From an uncultured Gammaproteobacteria bacterium (GTDB lineage: Bacteria > Pseudomonadota > Gammaproteobacteria > Arenicellales > JAANXG01): a DNA stretch of 64,000 bases. Below the pieces are notes generated by a model. The model ran no database searches and was not told the DNA's origin. It saw nothing but the letters and a program-made list of their open reading frames with translations. How positions within the stretch are numbered: the first letter of the stretch is position 1; the number at the start of each line of letters is the position of its first letter. Made by a program: the position numbers and the translations under genes. Below, in pieces: positions 17,356-27,199 of this stretch. The stretch is from the NCBI GenBank assembly GCA_947259705.1, contig CAMYNL010000011.1:23292-87291 (forward strand), read 5' to 3'.

Positions 17356-18909
17356 ATGACCATCCCCGACAAGCTGCTCGAGGAACTGCGGGAGCGGCGA
17401 AACAGGATCCATGCCAGCGGTGGGGAGAAGAAGATAGAACAACGTCATGAGAAGGGGTTGCTCACCGCCCGGGAACGCATAATGTCGTTGTTTGAGCCCG
17501 ACACCTTCCAGGAGATCGGCGCCCATGCGCGCCATCAGGCGCATCAGTTTGGGATGGAAGGAAAGGACCTGCCCGGGGACGGGGTCGTCGTGGGCACCGG
17601 GTATGTTAATGGTGTCCCGGTAGCAGCATTCAGCCAGGATTTCACTGTAGCCGCGGGCACGTTGGGTAAGATGCACGCCCGAAAAATGGTGCAGGCAATG
17701 CGGTACGCACGCAAGATGGGTATGCCGCTGGTGGGATTCAACGACTCCGGCGGCGCACGCATACAGGAAGGCGTAGACGCATTGTCCGGCTATGGCGATG
17801 TTTTTTACCAGAACGTGCTTTTGTCCGGGGTGGTGCCGCAGATTGCCGTGGTACTGGGGCCCTGCGCTGGCGGGGCCTCTTATTCCCCGGCACTCATGGA
17901 CTTTGTCATTATGACCCGCCACAACGCTCACATGTTCATAACCGGTCCTGATGTGATCAAGGCGGTTACCGGCCGCGCGACCAGCATGGACGATATCGGC
18001 AGTGCGACGATGCATGCCTCCGTCAGCGGCAATGTTCATTTCGTAGCTGAAGACGACGCAGACGCGGTGCGACTTGTGCGTCGTCTGCTTGGTTACCTGC
18101 CCAGCAACAACACAGAGGACCCGCCGCATCGGCCGAGTTCCGATATGGAGTGTTCCCTCGACGAAGGCATGAACTTGCTGGTTCCGAACGAGTCATCCCA
18201 ACCGATGGACGTACGCCTGGTGATCGAGCGGCTGGTTGATCCGGGCGAGTTCCTGGAAGTGCATGCGGATTGGGCGCGTAATCTGATCGTTGGTCTGGCG
18301 CGCATCGAGGGCATAGTGGTCGGCCTGGTCGCCAACCAGTCCACGGCCTTGGCGGGCGCACTCGACATCAATGCCTCCGACAAGGGTGCGCGATTCATCC
18401 GTTTTTGCAACGTTTTCAATATTCCTCTGGTTACGCTGGTGGATGTGCCGGGCTTTCTGCCGGGAGTTGAACAGGAACGCGGCGGGATAATCCGCCATGG
18501 CGCTAAAATGTTATATGCTTACGCTGCATCGACGGTGCCGAAGTTCACCGTCATCCTGCGCAAGGCCTATGGCGGTTCCTACTTGGCCATGTGCAGCGCC
18601 GAAATGGGTGCCGATGTCGTCTATGCATGGCCAACTGCCGAGATCGCCGTGATGGGAGCCAAAGGCGCGGTAAATGTTCTACACCGGCGCGAAGTGAAGG
18701 AGGCAGAAGATCCCGCACGTCGCACCGAACAGCTTGCCGATGCGTACCAGGAAGACTTCTGTTCACCGTACCTTTCGGCGTCACATGGTTATGTCAGCGA
18801 TGTGATTGAACCCGGGGAGACCCGGTTTCAACTGGCCCTGGCGCTCCGTAAATTCCTCACCAAGCGGGAGCTGCGTCCACAAAAGAAGCACGGTACGATC
18901 CCGCTTTGA
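17356..18909 (+). CDS. mmdA: Acyl-CoA carboxyltransferase, probable methylmalonyl-CoA decarboxylase alpha subunit
   Basis: A 517-residue biotin-dependent carboxyltransferase of the propionyl-CoA carboxylase beta type: GLLTARERI near residue 35, GGARIQEGVDALSGYG near 132-147, LGPCAGGASYSPALMD near 171-186, and PGFLPGVEQE near 364. On its own it could be a carboxylase subunit. Three following genes encode an OadG-like gamma subunit, a biotin carrier and an OadB-like Na+-translocating beta subunit, with no biotin carboxylase. That set is the layout of sodium-pumping methylmalonyl-CoA (or glutaconyl-CoA) decarboxylase, in which this subunit moves the carboxyl group from acyl-CoA to biotin. A GAGG precedes the ATG by about 10 bases. 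Confidence 0.85.
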   Translation: MTIPDKLLEELRERRNRIHASGGEKKIEQRHEKGLLTARERIMSLFEPDTFQEIGAHARHQAHQFGMEGKDLPGDGVVVGTGYVNGVPVAAFSQDFTVAAGTLGKMHARKMVQAMRYARKMGMPLVGFNDSGGARIQEGVDALSGYGDVFYQNVLLSGVVPQIAVVLGPCAGGASYSPALMDFVIMTRHNAHMFITGPDVIKAVTGRATSMDDIGSATMHASVSGNVHFVAEDDADAVRLVRRLLGYLPSNNTEDPPHRPSSDMECSLDEGMNLLVPNESSQPMDVRLVIERLVDPGEFLEVHADWARNLIVGLARIEGIVVGLVANQSTALAGALDINASDKGARFIRFCNVFNIPLVTLVDVPGFLPGVEQERGGIIRHGAKMLYAYAASTVPKFTVILRKAYGGSYLAMCSAEMGADVVYAWPTAEIAVMGAKGAVNVLHRREVKEAEDPARRTEQLADAYQEDFCSPYLSASHGYVSDVIEPGETRFQLALALRKFLTKRELRPQKKHGTIPL

Positions 18910-18960
18910 ATCCAATCGATGAATGCTGCCGGTCGTAACCGGAACGGGGAGAGAAGCTCC

Positions 18961-19290
18961 ATGGGCACTGAAATCCTGTTGTCGTTCAAGATCTACGTGC
19001 TGGCGTTCGTCATATCCATGGCTGTGGCGCTGCTGATCAGGGGGATCGTACTGGTTGTCTCTCGGCTGCCGGAAGCGGCGCCAGAGCCCATGAGGCGCGG
19101 CCAGGAGCGGGTACCCGCCGCGGAGGACGAGATCGCCGCGGTCGCCGCGGCTGTCTACGCTGTAATGGGACCGTATCGCATCGTGCACATTCAGCCGCAG
19201 CAACGCGGTAGCGCCTGGACGGCGGACGGCCGTTATGCGCATCATGCGTCGCATACCGTGCCGCATCAACCGAGACAAACAAGAAAGTGA
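18961..19290 (+). CDS. mmdD: OadG-family gamma/delta subunit of Na+-translocating decarboxylase
   Basis: A 109-residue subunit with one N-terminal transmembrane helix (FKIYVLAFVISMAVALLIRG), a charged Pro-rich linker, and the conserved cytoplasmic patch IAAVAAAVYAVMGPYRIVHI. It ends with the W-x(4)-GR-x(2)-HH-x(2)-H pattern typical of OadG/MmdD. In the known complexes this subunit holds the soluble carboxyltransferase to the membrane beta subunit. The frame extends to 18919, but the ATG at 18961 follows GGGGAGAGAAG and opens directly into the helix. Confidence 0.85.
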   Translation: MGTEILLSFKIYVLAFVISMAVALLIRGIVLVVSRLPEAAPEPMRRGQERVPAAEDEIAAVAAAVYAVMGPYRIVHIQPQQRGSAWTADGRYAHHASHTVPHQPRQTRK

Positions 19291-19300
19291 GTCACTGATC

Positions 19301-19693
19301 GTGGAGAGACGATTCCGCATCACCGTAAACGGTAATCGGTACGACGTTACGGTGGAAGAACTGACCGAAGACTCCAGCCGTATCCTGCCCCAGCCGGGCG
19401 ACATGCGGGTGCCCGAGCAGCAGTCTTACAGGACCGCCATACCCGAAACCCCGTCAACGAGCGGCGTCATGGATGCCGCCCCCAATGACCTGGTCAGCCC
19501 GCTTGCCGGTGTTGTCGAGTCTCTCACGGTGAAACAAGGCGACCGGATCGCGCAGGGCGGGCAGGTCGCGGTTATCGAGGCCATGAAGATGAAAACCACG
19601 GTTGTCGCTCACCGCGACGGTATTGTTTCGCACATCGCCGTTGAGGAGGGCGACGCCGTGGACGCGGGACAGGCGATCATGACCATCGAATAG
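19301..19693 (+). CDS. mmdC: Biotin carboxyl carrier subunit of the decarboxylase
   Basis: A 130-residue biotin-accepting protein. Residues 1-30 form a short beta segment (FRITVNGNRYDVTVEEL), 31-60 a flexible linker, and 62-130 a biotinyl domain with EAMKM, Lys96 being the biotin site. The partner half LVSPLAGVVESL and EGDAVDAGQAI complete the fold. The GTG at 19301 is chosen as start because the homology begins there, 10 bases after the gamma-subunit stop. The biotin arm carries CO2 from the carboxyltransferase to the membrane beta subunit. Confidence 0.85.
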   Translation: MERRFRITVNGNRYDVTVEELTEDSSRILPQPGDMRVPEQQSYRTAIPETPSTSGVMDAAPNDLVSPLAGVVESLTVKQGDRIAQGGQVAVIEAMKMKTTVVAHRDGIVSHIAVEEGDAVDAGQAIMTIE

Positions 19694-19710
19694 CAGCCCG
19701 GACGCGATAG

Positions 19711-20937
19711 ATGGAATCCATCGAGCTGTTCAATCTTGATCTGTTTCAGGGCGTCGCGACGCTGCTGGCGTCGGAACCCAAGATCATATTGATGCGGTTG
19801 TTTCTGATCCTGCTCGGATTCCTGTTGATCTATCTTGGCTACAAGGGTGTCCTGGAAGGACTGTTGATGATCCCCATGGGCTTCGGTATGTCCGCCATCA
19901 ATGCCGGTGTGCTGGTGTGGGACGAGGAGACAGGGCGTCAGGGAACGCTTTTTCTCGATCCGCTGGTCGAGCACACTGACGAGTTGATGGCGGCGCTTCA
20001 ATTCGAGTGGCTGCAGCCCATCTACACCCTCAGCTTCAGCAACGGACTGATCGCATGCCTGATACTGCTCGGTGTTGGTGTGTTGCTCGATGTTGGATTC
20101 GTGATGGTGCGACCGTTCCAGAGCATGTTTATCGCCCTGTGTGCAGAACTGGGAACGATTCTGGTTTTCCCCCTGGCGCTGGCGGCGGACCTGTCGTTAG
20201 GAGATGCCGCGGCAGTGGCAACTATCGGCGGCGCGGACGGTCCCATGATCCTGTTTACGGCCTTGATACTGTCACCGGAGTTATTCGTGCCCATCACCGT
20301 GGTGGCTTACCTGTACCTGGGCCTTACCTACGGCGCCTATCCCTACCTGGTCAGGTTCATGGTCCCGCAGCATATTCGTGCCTTGCCCATGCCCGCGCGC
20401 CAGACCCGCGAGGTCAAGCCCCAGGAGAAGATCATCTTTTGCGTAGCGGCCTCCACGATCCTGAGCCTGCTGTTCCCGGTGGCGGCGCCCTTGTTTCTGT
20501 CCCTGTTCCTGGGAGTGGTCATCCGGGAGAGCAAGCTGGGCCATTATGCCGAGATTTTCAGTGGACCGGTGTTATACGGCGCAACGTTCTTCCTCGGCTT
20601 GCTGCTGGGAGTGCTTTGCGAGGCCAATACGCTGCTGAATCCGGCCGTATTGACATTGCTCGTGCTGGGGATCCTGGCCCTGCTGATTTCCGGAATCGGT
20701 GGCCTCATCGGCGGTTACGTGCTCTATTTCGCCAGCGGTCGGCAATTCAATCCGGTGATCGGTATCGCCGGTGTCAGTTGCGTGCCGACCACCGCCAAGG
20801 TTGCCCAGAAGTGCGTGGCGGCGGAAGCTCCCGGTGTGGTGGTGCTGCCGCACGCGTTGGGTGCCAGCATTAGCGGCGTCATAACCTCGGCGATTATTGC
20901 CAGTATACTGATATCCGTCGTAAGACAACTGCAGTAG
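19711..20937 (+). CDS. mmdB: Na+-translocating decarboxylase beta subunit (OadB/MmdB family)
   Basis: A 408-residue polytopic inner-membrane protein with about nine hydrophobic segments. Visible family motifs: PMGFGMSAINAG near residues 55-66, ATIGGADGPM near 171-180 containing the Asp essential for Na+ coupling in OadB, and NPVIGIAGVSCVPTTAKVAQK near 349-369. It decarboxylates carboxybiotin and exports Na+. The distinctive residues 75-90 (DEETGRQGTLFLDPL) are a longer loop than in Klebsiella OadB. It closes the four-gene unit, 17 bp after the biotin carrier. No terminator is evident. Confidence 0.92.
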   Translation: MESIELFNLDLFQGVATLLASEPKIILMRLFLILLGFLLIYLGYKGVLEGLLMIPMGFGMSAINAGVLVWDEETGRQGTLFLDPLVEHTDELMAALQFEWLQPIYTLSFSNGLIACLILLGVGVLLDVGFVMVRPFQSMFIALCAELGTILVFPLALAADLSLGDAAAVATIGGADGPMILFTALILSPELFVPITVVAYLYLGLTYGAYPYLVRFMVPQHIRALPMPARQTREVKPQEKIIFCVAASTILSLLFPVAAPLFLSLFLGVVIRESKLGHYAEIFSGPVLYGATFFLGLLLGVLCEANTLLNPAVLTLLVLGILALLISGIGGLIGGYVLYFASGRQFNPVIGIAGVSCVPTTAKVAQKCVAAEAPGVVVLPHALGASISGVITSAIIASILISVVRQLQ

Positions 20938-21668
20938 CAACAGATCCCGCGCCAGGGTCATCGATCGAGCTCCCACGCCGGGACCACACTGCCCGTGCCG
21001 CGCCGCCTGCCGCGTGCCACCGGGAACACGTTTCCGGTCACCAGTGGGCGCATCATCGGCGGCGATTCGCGACAACGGGCGGCCCACAGCGGGGCCCAGC
21101 GCGTGATCAGCGTTGTCGAGGTGTCGCACCGCCGGCAGGTAAATGGCCTGGTCCAGGTCGTTAGATTTCCGTGATGCGTACGCCGCGACGAAAGGTGCCG
21201 CGCCCGGCGGGGCGGAAGTCCGCGTAGCTTTCCTGCATCCGCTTCTTGCGATGGCGTCGATCGAGGTGGACCTCCCTCCACTGAATTTCCGCACGCGATG
21301 CCAGGTTGGTCTTCAGGCCTACGACCAGGGGAGCAATGGCGCTTCCTGTCTGAAATGATGTCGCTGTGTGGACGCTCCATACCGTGGACCGGAATCCGTC
21401 GCAACGGGTCTGCTTTGAGGTTATGCCCGCGGCGCGTGTTTCTCCACCTGCCGCGTATAGTCCACCGGTCCTGCCCTGCTTATACTCGCCAACGCCGCGC
21501 ATCCCAGGGACATCACGAGACCGATGTTTTCGGGGTGCATATAACTGTATCCCCGATCTGCGCTACACTTGCCCGGCGCGCTCATGAATCGCAAGCCACG
21601 GCGTGATGGTGCCGGAGTAGCAGTTGGTGCCCGCCCGTGTTCGTTGAACCCACCTCGATGGCCGTGAT
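20938..21668. other. 730-base gap without a confident gene
   Basis: No family-recognisable gene. A minus-strand frame (21161-21502) ends in a basic, coding-like stretch (HRKKRMQESYADFRPAGRG), and a short minus-strand frame starting near 21539 has a weak lipobox-like MSLGC. Neither has a ribosome binding site or a homologue I recognise. They may be decayed gene remnants. The promoter of the Sel1 gene should lie near the right end. Confidence 0.35.
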
Positions 21669-22271
21669 ATGAACATGTATGTTCGAAATCATCTGGGCGC
21701 CCTGCTGGTCGTTGCAGCATTCGCATGGACACAGTCCGTCCCGGCCCAGGATTTTCAGGCCGGCCGGGAAGCTGTGTCGCGGGGCGACTTCGCCACCGCG
21801 CTTGCCCAGTGGCAGCCGCTGGCGGAGGCCGGGGACGCCACCGCTCAGTACAACCTCGGGATGCTCCATGCTCGTGGCGAGGGCGTACCCCAGGATTATG
21901 AAATCGCGGCGAAGTGGTTCAAGCGGGCGGCGGAGCAGGGACAGCGTGACGCCCAGGCCACCATCGGCGGCATGTATGCACGCGGACTCGGCATCGAGCA
22001 GGATTACGAGCAGGCGGCCGAGTGGCTCTTGCTGGCGGCGAAACAGCACCACGCGCCCAGCCAGTTCGAGATGGGCATCCTGCATGCCAAGGGCCAGGGA
22101 GTCCTGCGGGACGATTCGGCGGCATACTTCTGGATTGAACTGGCGGCCCGCCAGAACTACCAGCCGGCCATCGAGGCAAAACAGGCCATGCGCAAGTTCA
22201 TGCCCCCTGTTCAGATCGAGTTAGTCGAGAAGCGTGTGGACGACTGGCTGCAGTCAAATACCGGTCAGTAA
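21669..22271 (+). CDS. Secreted Sel1-repeat (TPR-like) protein
   Basis: A 200-residue protein with a signal peptide (residues 1-27, ending VPAQD) followed by a TPR-like helix pair and about three Sel1 repeats. The repeats are recognisable by A.YNLGMLHARGEGVPQDYE (residues 59-76), ATIGGMYARGLGIEQDYE (97-114) and FEMGILHAKGQGVLRDD (133-149), each followed by AA.W..AAA. Sel1 proteins are periplasmic scaffolds for protein contacts, often in envelope stress or polysaccharide export. The end of the chain is a helix without homology. It stands convergent to the giant AsmA-like gene. Confidence 0.85.
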   Translation: MNMYVRNHLGALLVVAAFAWTQSVPAQDFQAGREAVSRGDFATALAQWQPLAEAGDATAQYNLGMLHARGEGVPQDYEIAAKWFKRAAEQGQRDAQATIGGMYARGLGIEQDYEQAAEWLLLAAKQHHAPSQFEMGILHAKGQGVLRDDSAAYFWIELAARQNYQPAIEAKQAMRKFMPPVQIELVEKRVDDWLQSNTGQ

Positions 22272-22315
22272 TTTCTCCGTGAGCGCTGGTTCCCAGCGGC
22301 CGGTGTCGGCGCGCG

Positions 22316-25300
22316 CTACTTCGGTTTCCGCAGGAGGTCTATCAGCGATTCGATCGCCTGTTCCTTGGTGCTCTTGGGGGCGGACGGTTCCGGTTCGGCG
22401 CTTTTAGGTGCCGGTTGCCTGGTGGGCTCTGTTACCTCGGGCTCCGGGAGGGCGCCCCACGGGAGTGGATCCACCGAGGCTCGCGGTATCGAACCGCCGG
22501 TGCCGGCCACGCGGCCCGTCACCGCGCCGACCAGGGCGCCGGTCAGAGGGTCCTTCTCAACCAGTCGTTTCTGGGCGCGCAGGCGGCCGAGATCCAGCGC
22601 CGCCTTGGAGTAATCCACGCTCGGGCTGTCCAGCGCACCGGTAATCGGAATGTGCAATGCATCGCCCGCCGCGACCGGCAGGCGAAACACTTTTTCCAGG
22701 GTCTCGGGCATCAGGGCGAGCGTCAGGCCGACCCGGTTTCCGACAATGTCGGCCGTGCCCCAGGTTGCGAGATGGAAGCGCTGGTCGAGGAGCACATCCA
22801 GTCGGCGCGTGTAGTTGATCCGGCCGTCGCGGAACTCCAGTACCGCCGGTGTGAACCAGGCGCTCCATTGCTCGCGTTCCGCCTCCTTGATGGCGCCGAA
22901 TTGCTGGGCCAGGCCGACTATGCCTTTAAGCAGCCAGCCGCTCTTGAGTATGATCTTGCCGAAATCGATGCGCGCCTGCGGTATGATCACCTTGCTCGTA
23001 TCGAAAGCCCTTGTGGGGATGAACACGCCCTCGGGGGGGATTTCCAGCCTGATCGGCCGGTCGGCGCTCTGGGTGGTCTCGAATATGGGATGGATATTGC
23101 TGAGCACCTGTTTTCCCAGCTCCTGCGTCACCTCCAGCTCAGCGACCAGGGGCGCGGTCAGTACCAGGCCGTCCTGACGCAACTGCGTCTTTACATCAAA
23201 GTTGGCGCGGTCGGCACGCAGCATAAGCGTGACCGGGCCGGTCATGCGCTCAAGATCTGCGGTAAACGTGACGTCGGCAGACGTGCCGAGGGTGGCTGTG
23301 GTCAGACCATCGGATGACAGCAATTGGTCGAGCAGCGCCACGGGGACCTTCTGCAGCATCCCGTCCATACTGACCGACACGCCCTCGCTTTTGAAGCCGC
23401 CCGTTTCGTCGAACAACTCACTGACCCGGGATTTGACACCGAGGCGGCCCCCGGCATCCTGCGTCTGGTCGCTGGCGCGGCGCAGTATTCCCGACAGCTC
23501 GACGTCCATGGGTTGGTCAAAACGGGCCGCCTTCAGCATCGCCTGCAGCTTCTCCACTACCAGGATCTGGCCGCTGGCGCGATCGCGCAGGGACAGTGCG
23601 GGTATCTTCACGGCGCCCTCCAGGGCTGCCCGCGAGGGGTCGAACACCCTGCCGTCCGCCGGTGTGGCGATGGGCCAACGCAGCGTGGTGATGATGGCCG
23701 ACAGCACGGCTTCGCCGGCGAGTTCGTAACCCGTGGTGGCCTTGTTCTGTCCCGCCGGGGCATCGCCGCCGAGCGCCTGGATCCCAGCGGGCGTAAGGGT
23801 CAGGCTCGCCTTAACGGGGCGACCGAGGGTGATCTCATCACCAAGCTTGAGGCCGGCATCGACCGTCAGGTTCGTGGAGCTTGCCTTCAGGTCGACTGAT
23901 CCCGTGACTTTGGTTCCGCCCCCTGTCTTAACCCTCGAATCGAGGTTAATGGATTCACCGACCAGCGCCGCCAGCCCGCGTTGCCTGCTGATCAGTTCGA
24001 TGAGTGCCGTAGGCAAGCGATCGAATCTCACATTGCCGTCGATTATCGCGGAGGTCAGGTCGAATTCGCCGTCCCGCAGCACTTGAGTCAGTTTCGCATC
24101 GACGGCCAGCTTACCGGTCTGTCGCTCCCCCGACAGCACGGTCGCGGCATCAAGCTTGAGTGCGGCGGTACCCTGGCCGCCGTTGAAGTCGATGCCCAGC
24201 ATCGCGTCACGCAGCGCAGCGCCTTCCAGCGACTTGTCACCAGCCAAGACGAACTCCTTGGCCGCCAGGGACATGCTCATTTGTAACGCCTGTGGCGAGA
24301 AGGGTGCCAAGGGCAGCTTGAGCTGCGCCAGTTCGATGACCAGCGGCGTCGGTCCTGCCAGTGTGGGCTGGCCGGGTGCAGCGAATCCGAGTCGGTTCAG
24401 CAGCGACGGGTTCAGCAGCACGTTCAGCTTGGCGGGTTCCTTGAGCACTGCGGTGGTTATTGCCGGATCCAGGCTGAACGTGGCTTCGCCGTTGAGTCCT
24501 TCGCTGGCCAACTGCACACGGCCGTCGACCGACTTCATTCGATCGTTACTGTCGAGCGCTGAGACGCCGTCGAACCTTACAAGCAGCGAGCCGGCATTGA
24601 TGTCCGACAGTGGCCCGGGTGTTAATTGCATCAACGCGGCGCTGCCCATTATGCGCAGCTCGGACAGCGGGTCGGCAGCCACGTTAACGTTCAGTTTCTC
24701 GACGCGGACTTCTCCCCAGTCGGGTCCGCCGGAAAGCTCCAACGGCTCGCTGTTGAGCGACGCCTGCAACACCGTCTTCTCCGGCTGGAATAGAGCCGCG
24801 CCGGCCCTGGGGCGGGGTGCTTCGAGGCGGTTAATGCTGATCTCAACCAGAGCGGGGCGCTTCATTGTCACACCGGCCTCGGCACCGGCGAGCCGCTGCA
24901 GCATCCTGGGTTGCAGCGCATAGTGGAATACGGCGGGCTGCGTCAGCATGACGCGATCCCTGACCTGGAAGCTCACCTTTTCCGCCCGCAAAGGGCCCGC
25001 GTCGATACTCAAGGCACCATCGATTTGATCGGCTCCGCTGGACTGGGCCCGCAACGTCATGTCGATTTTCTCCCCGAGCAGATCGGTCAACAGTCCACCC
25101 TGGCCGGTCAGCTGATCGATGAACACGGTGGGGATGCCACTGAGCGCGAAGTCGGTATCCATACGAAGCTTGTCCGGCTGCCACTCGCCGGCGGTATCGA
25201 ACAGGTCGGCGACGTCGACGCGAGCCGACAGTTTTCCCGACCTGTCCCGCGTCCGTGTCGTACCGCCCAGGGAGAAGCCGAGGCCGTCGGCGAGGCGGGT

Positions 25301-26497
25301 GCTGGCGACCTCGGCCTTGAGGTCGCGGATGACCAATTCGCCCGGTTCCGGCGATCCGCTCATGCGTATGGGTGTTGCTGCGGCAAGCCCGACCTCGAAG
25401 GATATGGCACCCGGGTCGAAGCCGGTCACTGGAAACCGTATCGACTCCGCCGTCAAGGCCAGGGGGAATGCCTCATCGAGGCGTAGTTCCGCTCCGTCCC
25501 GCGAAGGGCCGACGAGCTGCGAGAACAATCGTGGCGTAATGCTTAGCTGCATCGAAGCAGACCGGGTGAGCTCGAAGCGGCCATCGGCGACGCGTCCGCT
25601 GAGCGCCGCCTCTGCATTCGGCGCGCTGGCGCTTGCAGCGATGTCCTGGGACTCGGCAGTGCCGGACGCATCGACGCGGATGCTGACACGTTCCCCCAAT
25701 GCGGCACTCAGCAGGCCTTTCAGGCCCAGCATGCGATCGATGCCGTCCACGGGCAGGTCGGTAACGTCCGCAGAAAGCCCGCCCTCGGCCTTATCCAGAT
25801 CAAGATTACCCTTGGCGTCGAGAAATCCGCGGGCTTGTCCCGCGATGCGAAACTGCCCGGTCATCTCGCCTTGTCGGCTTTGTCCCCGTAGCTCGAACGT
25901 GGCCGGTTCGCCCGGCGACACCAGTCGCAGCGCAGCAGTCAGGTTATCCACGGCAACGGGTTCCATCCCTGGTGCTGTCACGTTGAATCGCGCAGCGCTC
26001 AGATCCAGGTTGGCAGTCAGCGGCAGCGGCAGGGGCCCTGCCGCTTTTTCTTCGGCGCTTGTTGGTGCCAGGGCCTGGTTGAGATTGTTGTCACCGGTTT
26101 CGTCGACAATGATGTTGCCGGTCAGTCCGCGCACCACGGTTTGGCCCAGTGCGAGTTCCCGGCGCAGCGCCTGCAGCAGCGTCAGCTCGGTGGTCAATTC
26201 GTCCAGGCGCAGCACCTGTCTGCCCTGGGGATCCAGCAGGACGAGCCGCTCGATGCGTTGTCCGCTCAACCAGTTCAGCTCAATATTTTCGAGTTGAATC
26301 GATCCGTGAATGGAGTCGTTGACTGCCGAAACCGCCAGTCCGCGACCGAAGGAGGTGGAGAGTATCGTGGGCGCCAGTGCGGCCAGCACCAGCGCAGCCA
26401 GCATGAGGCCGAGCAACGCAAAACCAAGTATCTTTCCGAGCCCCGTGGTGCCCCGACCGGGAGTGTTTTCGACACCGTGCGATTCACTGTCTAGGGT
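22316..26497 (-). CDS. Giant AsmA/TamB-like membrane-anchored protein
   Basis: A 1393-residue protein with a single N-terminal membrane helix (residues 20-45, ILGFALLGLMLAALVLAA), then a very long beta-rich region of recurring strands (LDLSAARFNV, VRVEKLNVNV, IDLDRD-type patterns). It ends in ITGALDSPSVDYSKAAL and a Pro/Glu/Lys-rich tail. The LENIELNWLSGQRIERLVL opening after the helix and the GxLDxPxVD ending are typical of AsmA-like and TamB-like proteins, which span the periplasm and are implicated in phospholipid transport to the outer membrane. Specific subfamily assignment is not possible. ATG 26497 has AGGAGA upstream and is preferred over ATG 26527. Transcribed alone. Confidence 0.65.
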   Translation of the reverse strand, partial: TLDSESHGVENTPGRGTTGLGKILGFALLGLMLAALVLAALAPTILSTSFGRGLAVSAVNDSIHGSIQLENIELNWLSGQRIERLVLLDPQGRQVLRLDELTTELTLLQALRRELALGQTVVRGLTGNIIVDETGDNNLNQALAPTSAEEKAAGPLPLPLTANLDLSAARFNVTAPGMEPVAVDNLTAALRLVSPGEPATFELRGQSRQGEMTGQFRIAGQARGFLDAKGNLDLDKAEGGLSADVTDLPVDGIDRMLGLKGLLSAALGERVSIRVDASGTAESQDIAASASAPNAEAALSGRVADGRFELTRSASMQLSITPRLFSQLVGPSRDGAELRLDEAFPLALTAESIRFPVTGFDPGAISFEVGLAAATPIRMSGSPEPGELVIRDLKAEVASTRLADGLGFSLGGTTRTRDRSGKLSARVDVADLFDTAGEWQPDKLRMDTDFALSGIPTVFIDQLTGQGGLLTDLLGEKIDMTLRAQSSGADQIDGALSIDAGPLRAEKVSFQVRDRVMLTQPAVFHYALQPRMLQRLAGAEAGVTMKRPALVEISINRLEAPRPRAGAALFQPEKTVLQASLNSEPLELSGGPDWGEVRVEKLNVNVAADPLSELRIMGSAALMQLTPGPLSDINAGSLLVRFDGVSALDSNDRMKSVDGRVQLASEGLNGEATFSLDPAITTAVLKEPAKLNVLLNPSLLNRLGFAAPGQPTLAGPTPLVIELAQLKLPLAPFSPQALQMSMSLAAKEFVLAGDKSLEGAALRDAMLGIDFNGGQGTAALKLDAATVLSGERQTGKLAVDAKLTQVLRDGEFDLTSAIIDGNVRFDRLPTALIELISRQRGLAALVGESINLDSRVKTGGGTKVTGSVDLKASSTNLTVDAGLKLGDEITLGRPVKASLTLTPAGIQALGGDAPAGQNKATTGYELAGEAVLSAIITTLRWPIATPADGRVFDPSRAALEGAVKIPALSLRDRASGQILVVEKLQAMLKAARFDQPMDVELSGILRRASDQTQDAGGRLGVKSRVSELFDETGGFKSEGVSVSMDGMLQKVPVALLDQLLSSDGLTTATLGTSADVTFTADLERMTGPVTLMLRADRANFDVKTQLRQDGLVLTAPLVAELEVTQELGKQVLSNIHPIFETTQSADRPIRLEIPPEGVFIPTRAFDTSKVIIPQARIDFGKIILKSGWLLKGIVGLAQQFGAIKEAEREQWSAWFTPAVLEFRDGRINYTRRLDVLLDQRFHLATWGTADIVGNRVGLTLALMPETLEKVFRLPVAAGDALHIPITGALDSPSVDYSKAALDLGRLRAQKRLVEKDPLTGALVGAVTGRVAGTGGSIPRASVDPLPWGALPEPEVTEPTRQPAPKSAEPEPSAPKSTKEQAIESLIDLLRKPK

Positions 26498-26527
26498 CAT
26501 CTCTTTCTCCTGTCTAACGGCATTCAT

Positions 26528-27199
26528 GGCTTGCGCATACGGTGACCCGTTCCGCTCAAGCCACGCCCAGTCTGCTTAATTTTCGTGCCACCGCGCAACA
26601 TAAGTTGGCGCCACAGGCAATTCATTGGTGACGCACGGCCAATTATGTGCAGAAATGGGCGAGCGCGAAATATCACTGTTGGGATTGGCGTCGTCTGGGA
26701 CGGACTCAACGACCGGGGAAGCGGTCGAAGAGCGGGGGCGACATCCTTCAGAGGTACGCTCGGGCGCAGATCCATCCTATTACCCGTTGCGCTGGCACGG
26801 TCACGTGCAAGCATGCAGGTGTGGCCGCGCCCGACGATCAATCAATTGCCAGTATCCTTTTGCCGGCAGTGTTGACTGCCGGGCAGGGTTTGGTCTGGCT
26901 GCCCCAGGAACAGTCTTTTCCGCTCCGCGGTGATGAAGGGGGATTCGTCCATACGGCACCGGCGCCCTGAGACACCGGATCGTTCCCGCCGCCGGGAGGC
27001 GAGCAATGGGGCTGGAATGCTGAATTTTCGGGGTCTTGCTGCAGGGGAACCGGGGCCGCTCCCGGATGAACAGCTTAGGACCGCGAGAAACCGGCCTCTG
27101 TGGGTGCGGACGGGCATGGCGATATACAGAATATGCCTTGCTTTCTTCGTCATTGTCGCCAGGGCGCGTAACATAGGTAGTGCAAGCCGCCGCGGTGAT
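26528..27199. other. 670-base gap without a confident gene
   Basis: Several open frames cross this stretch on both strands, but all are Arg/Pro-rich, lack ribosome binding sites, and either run antisense into the CDF gene or match nothing. I see no tRNA-like cloverleaf, strong terminator or repeat. It lies upstream of the AsmA-like gene and downstream of the CDF gene. Confidence 0.35.
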
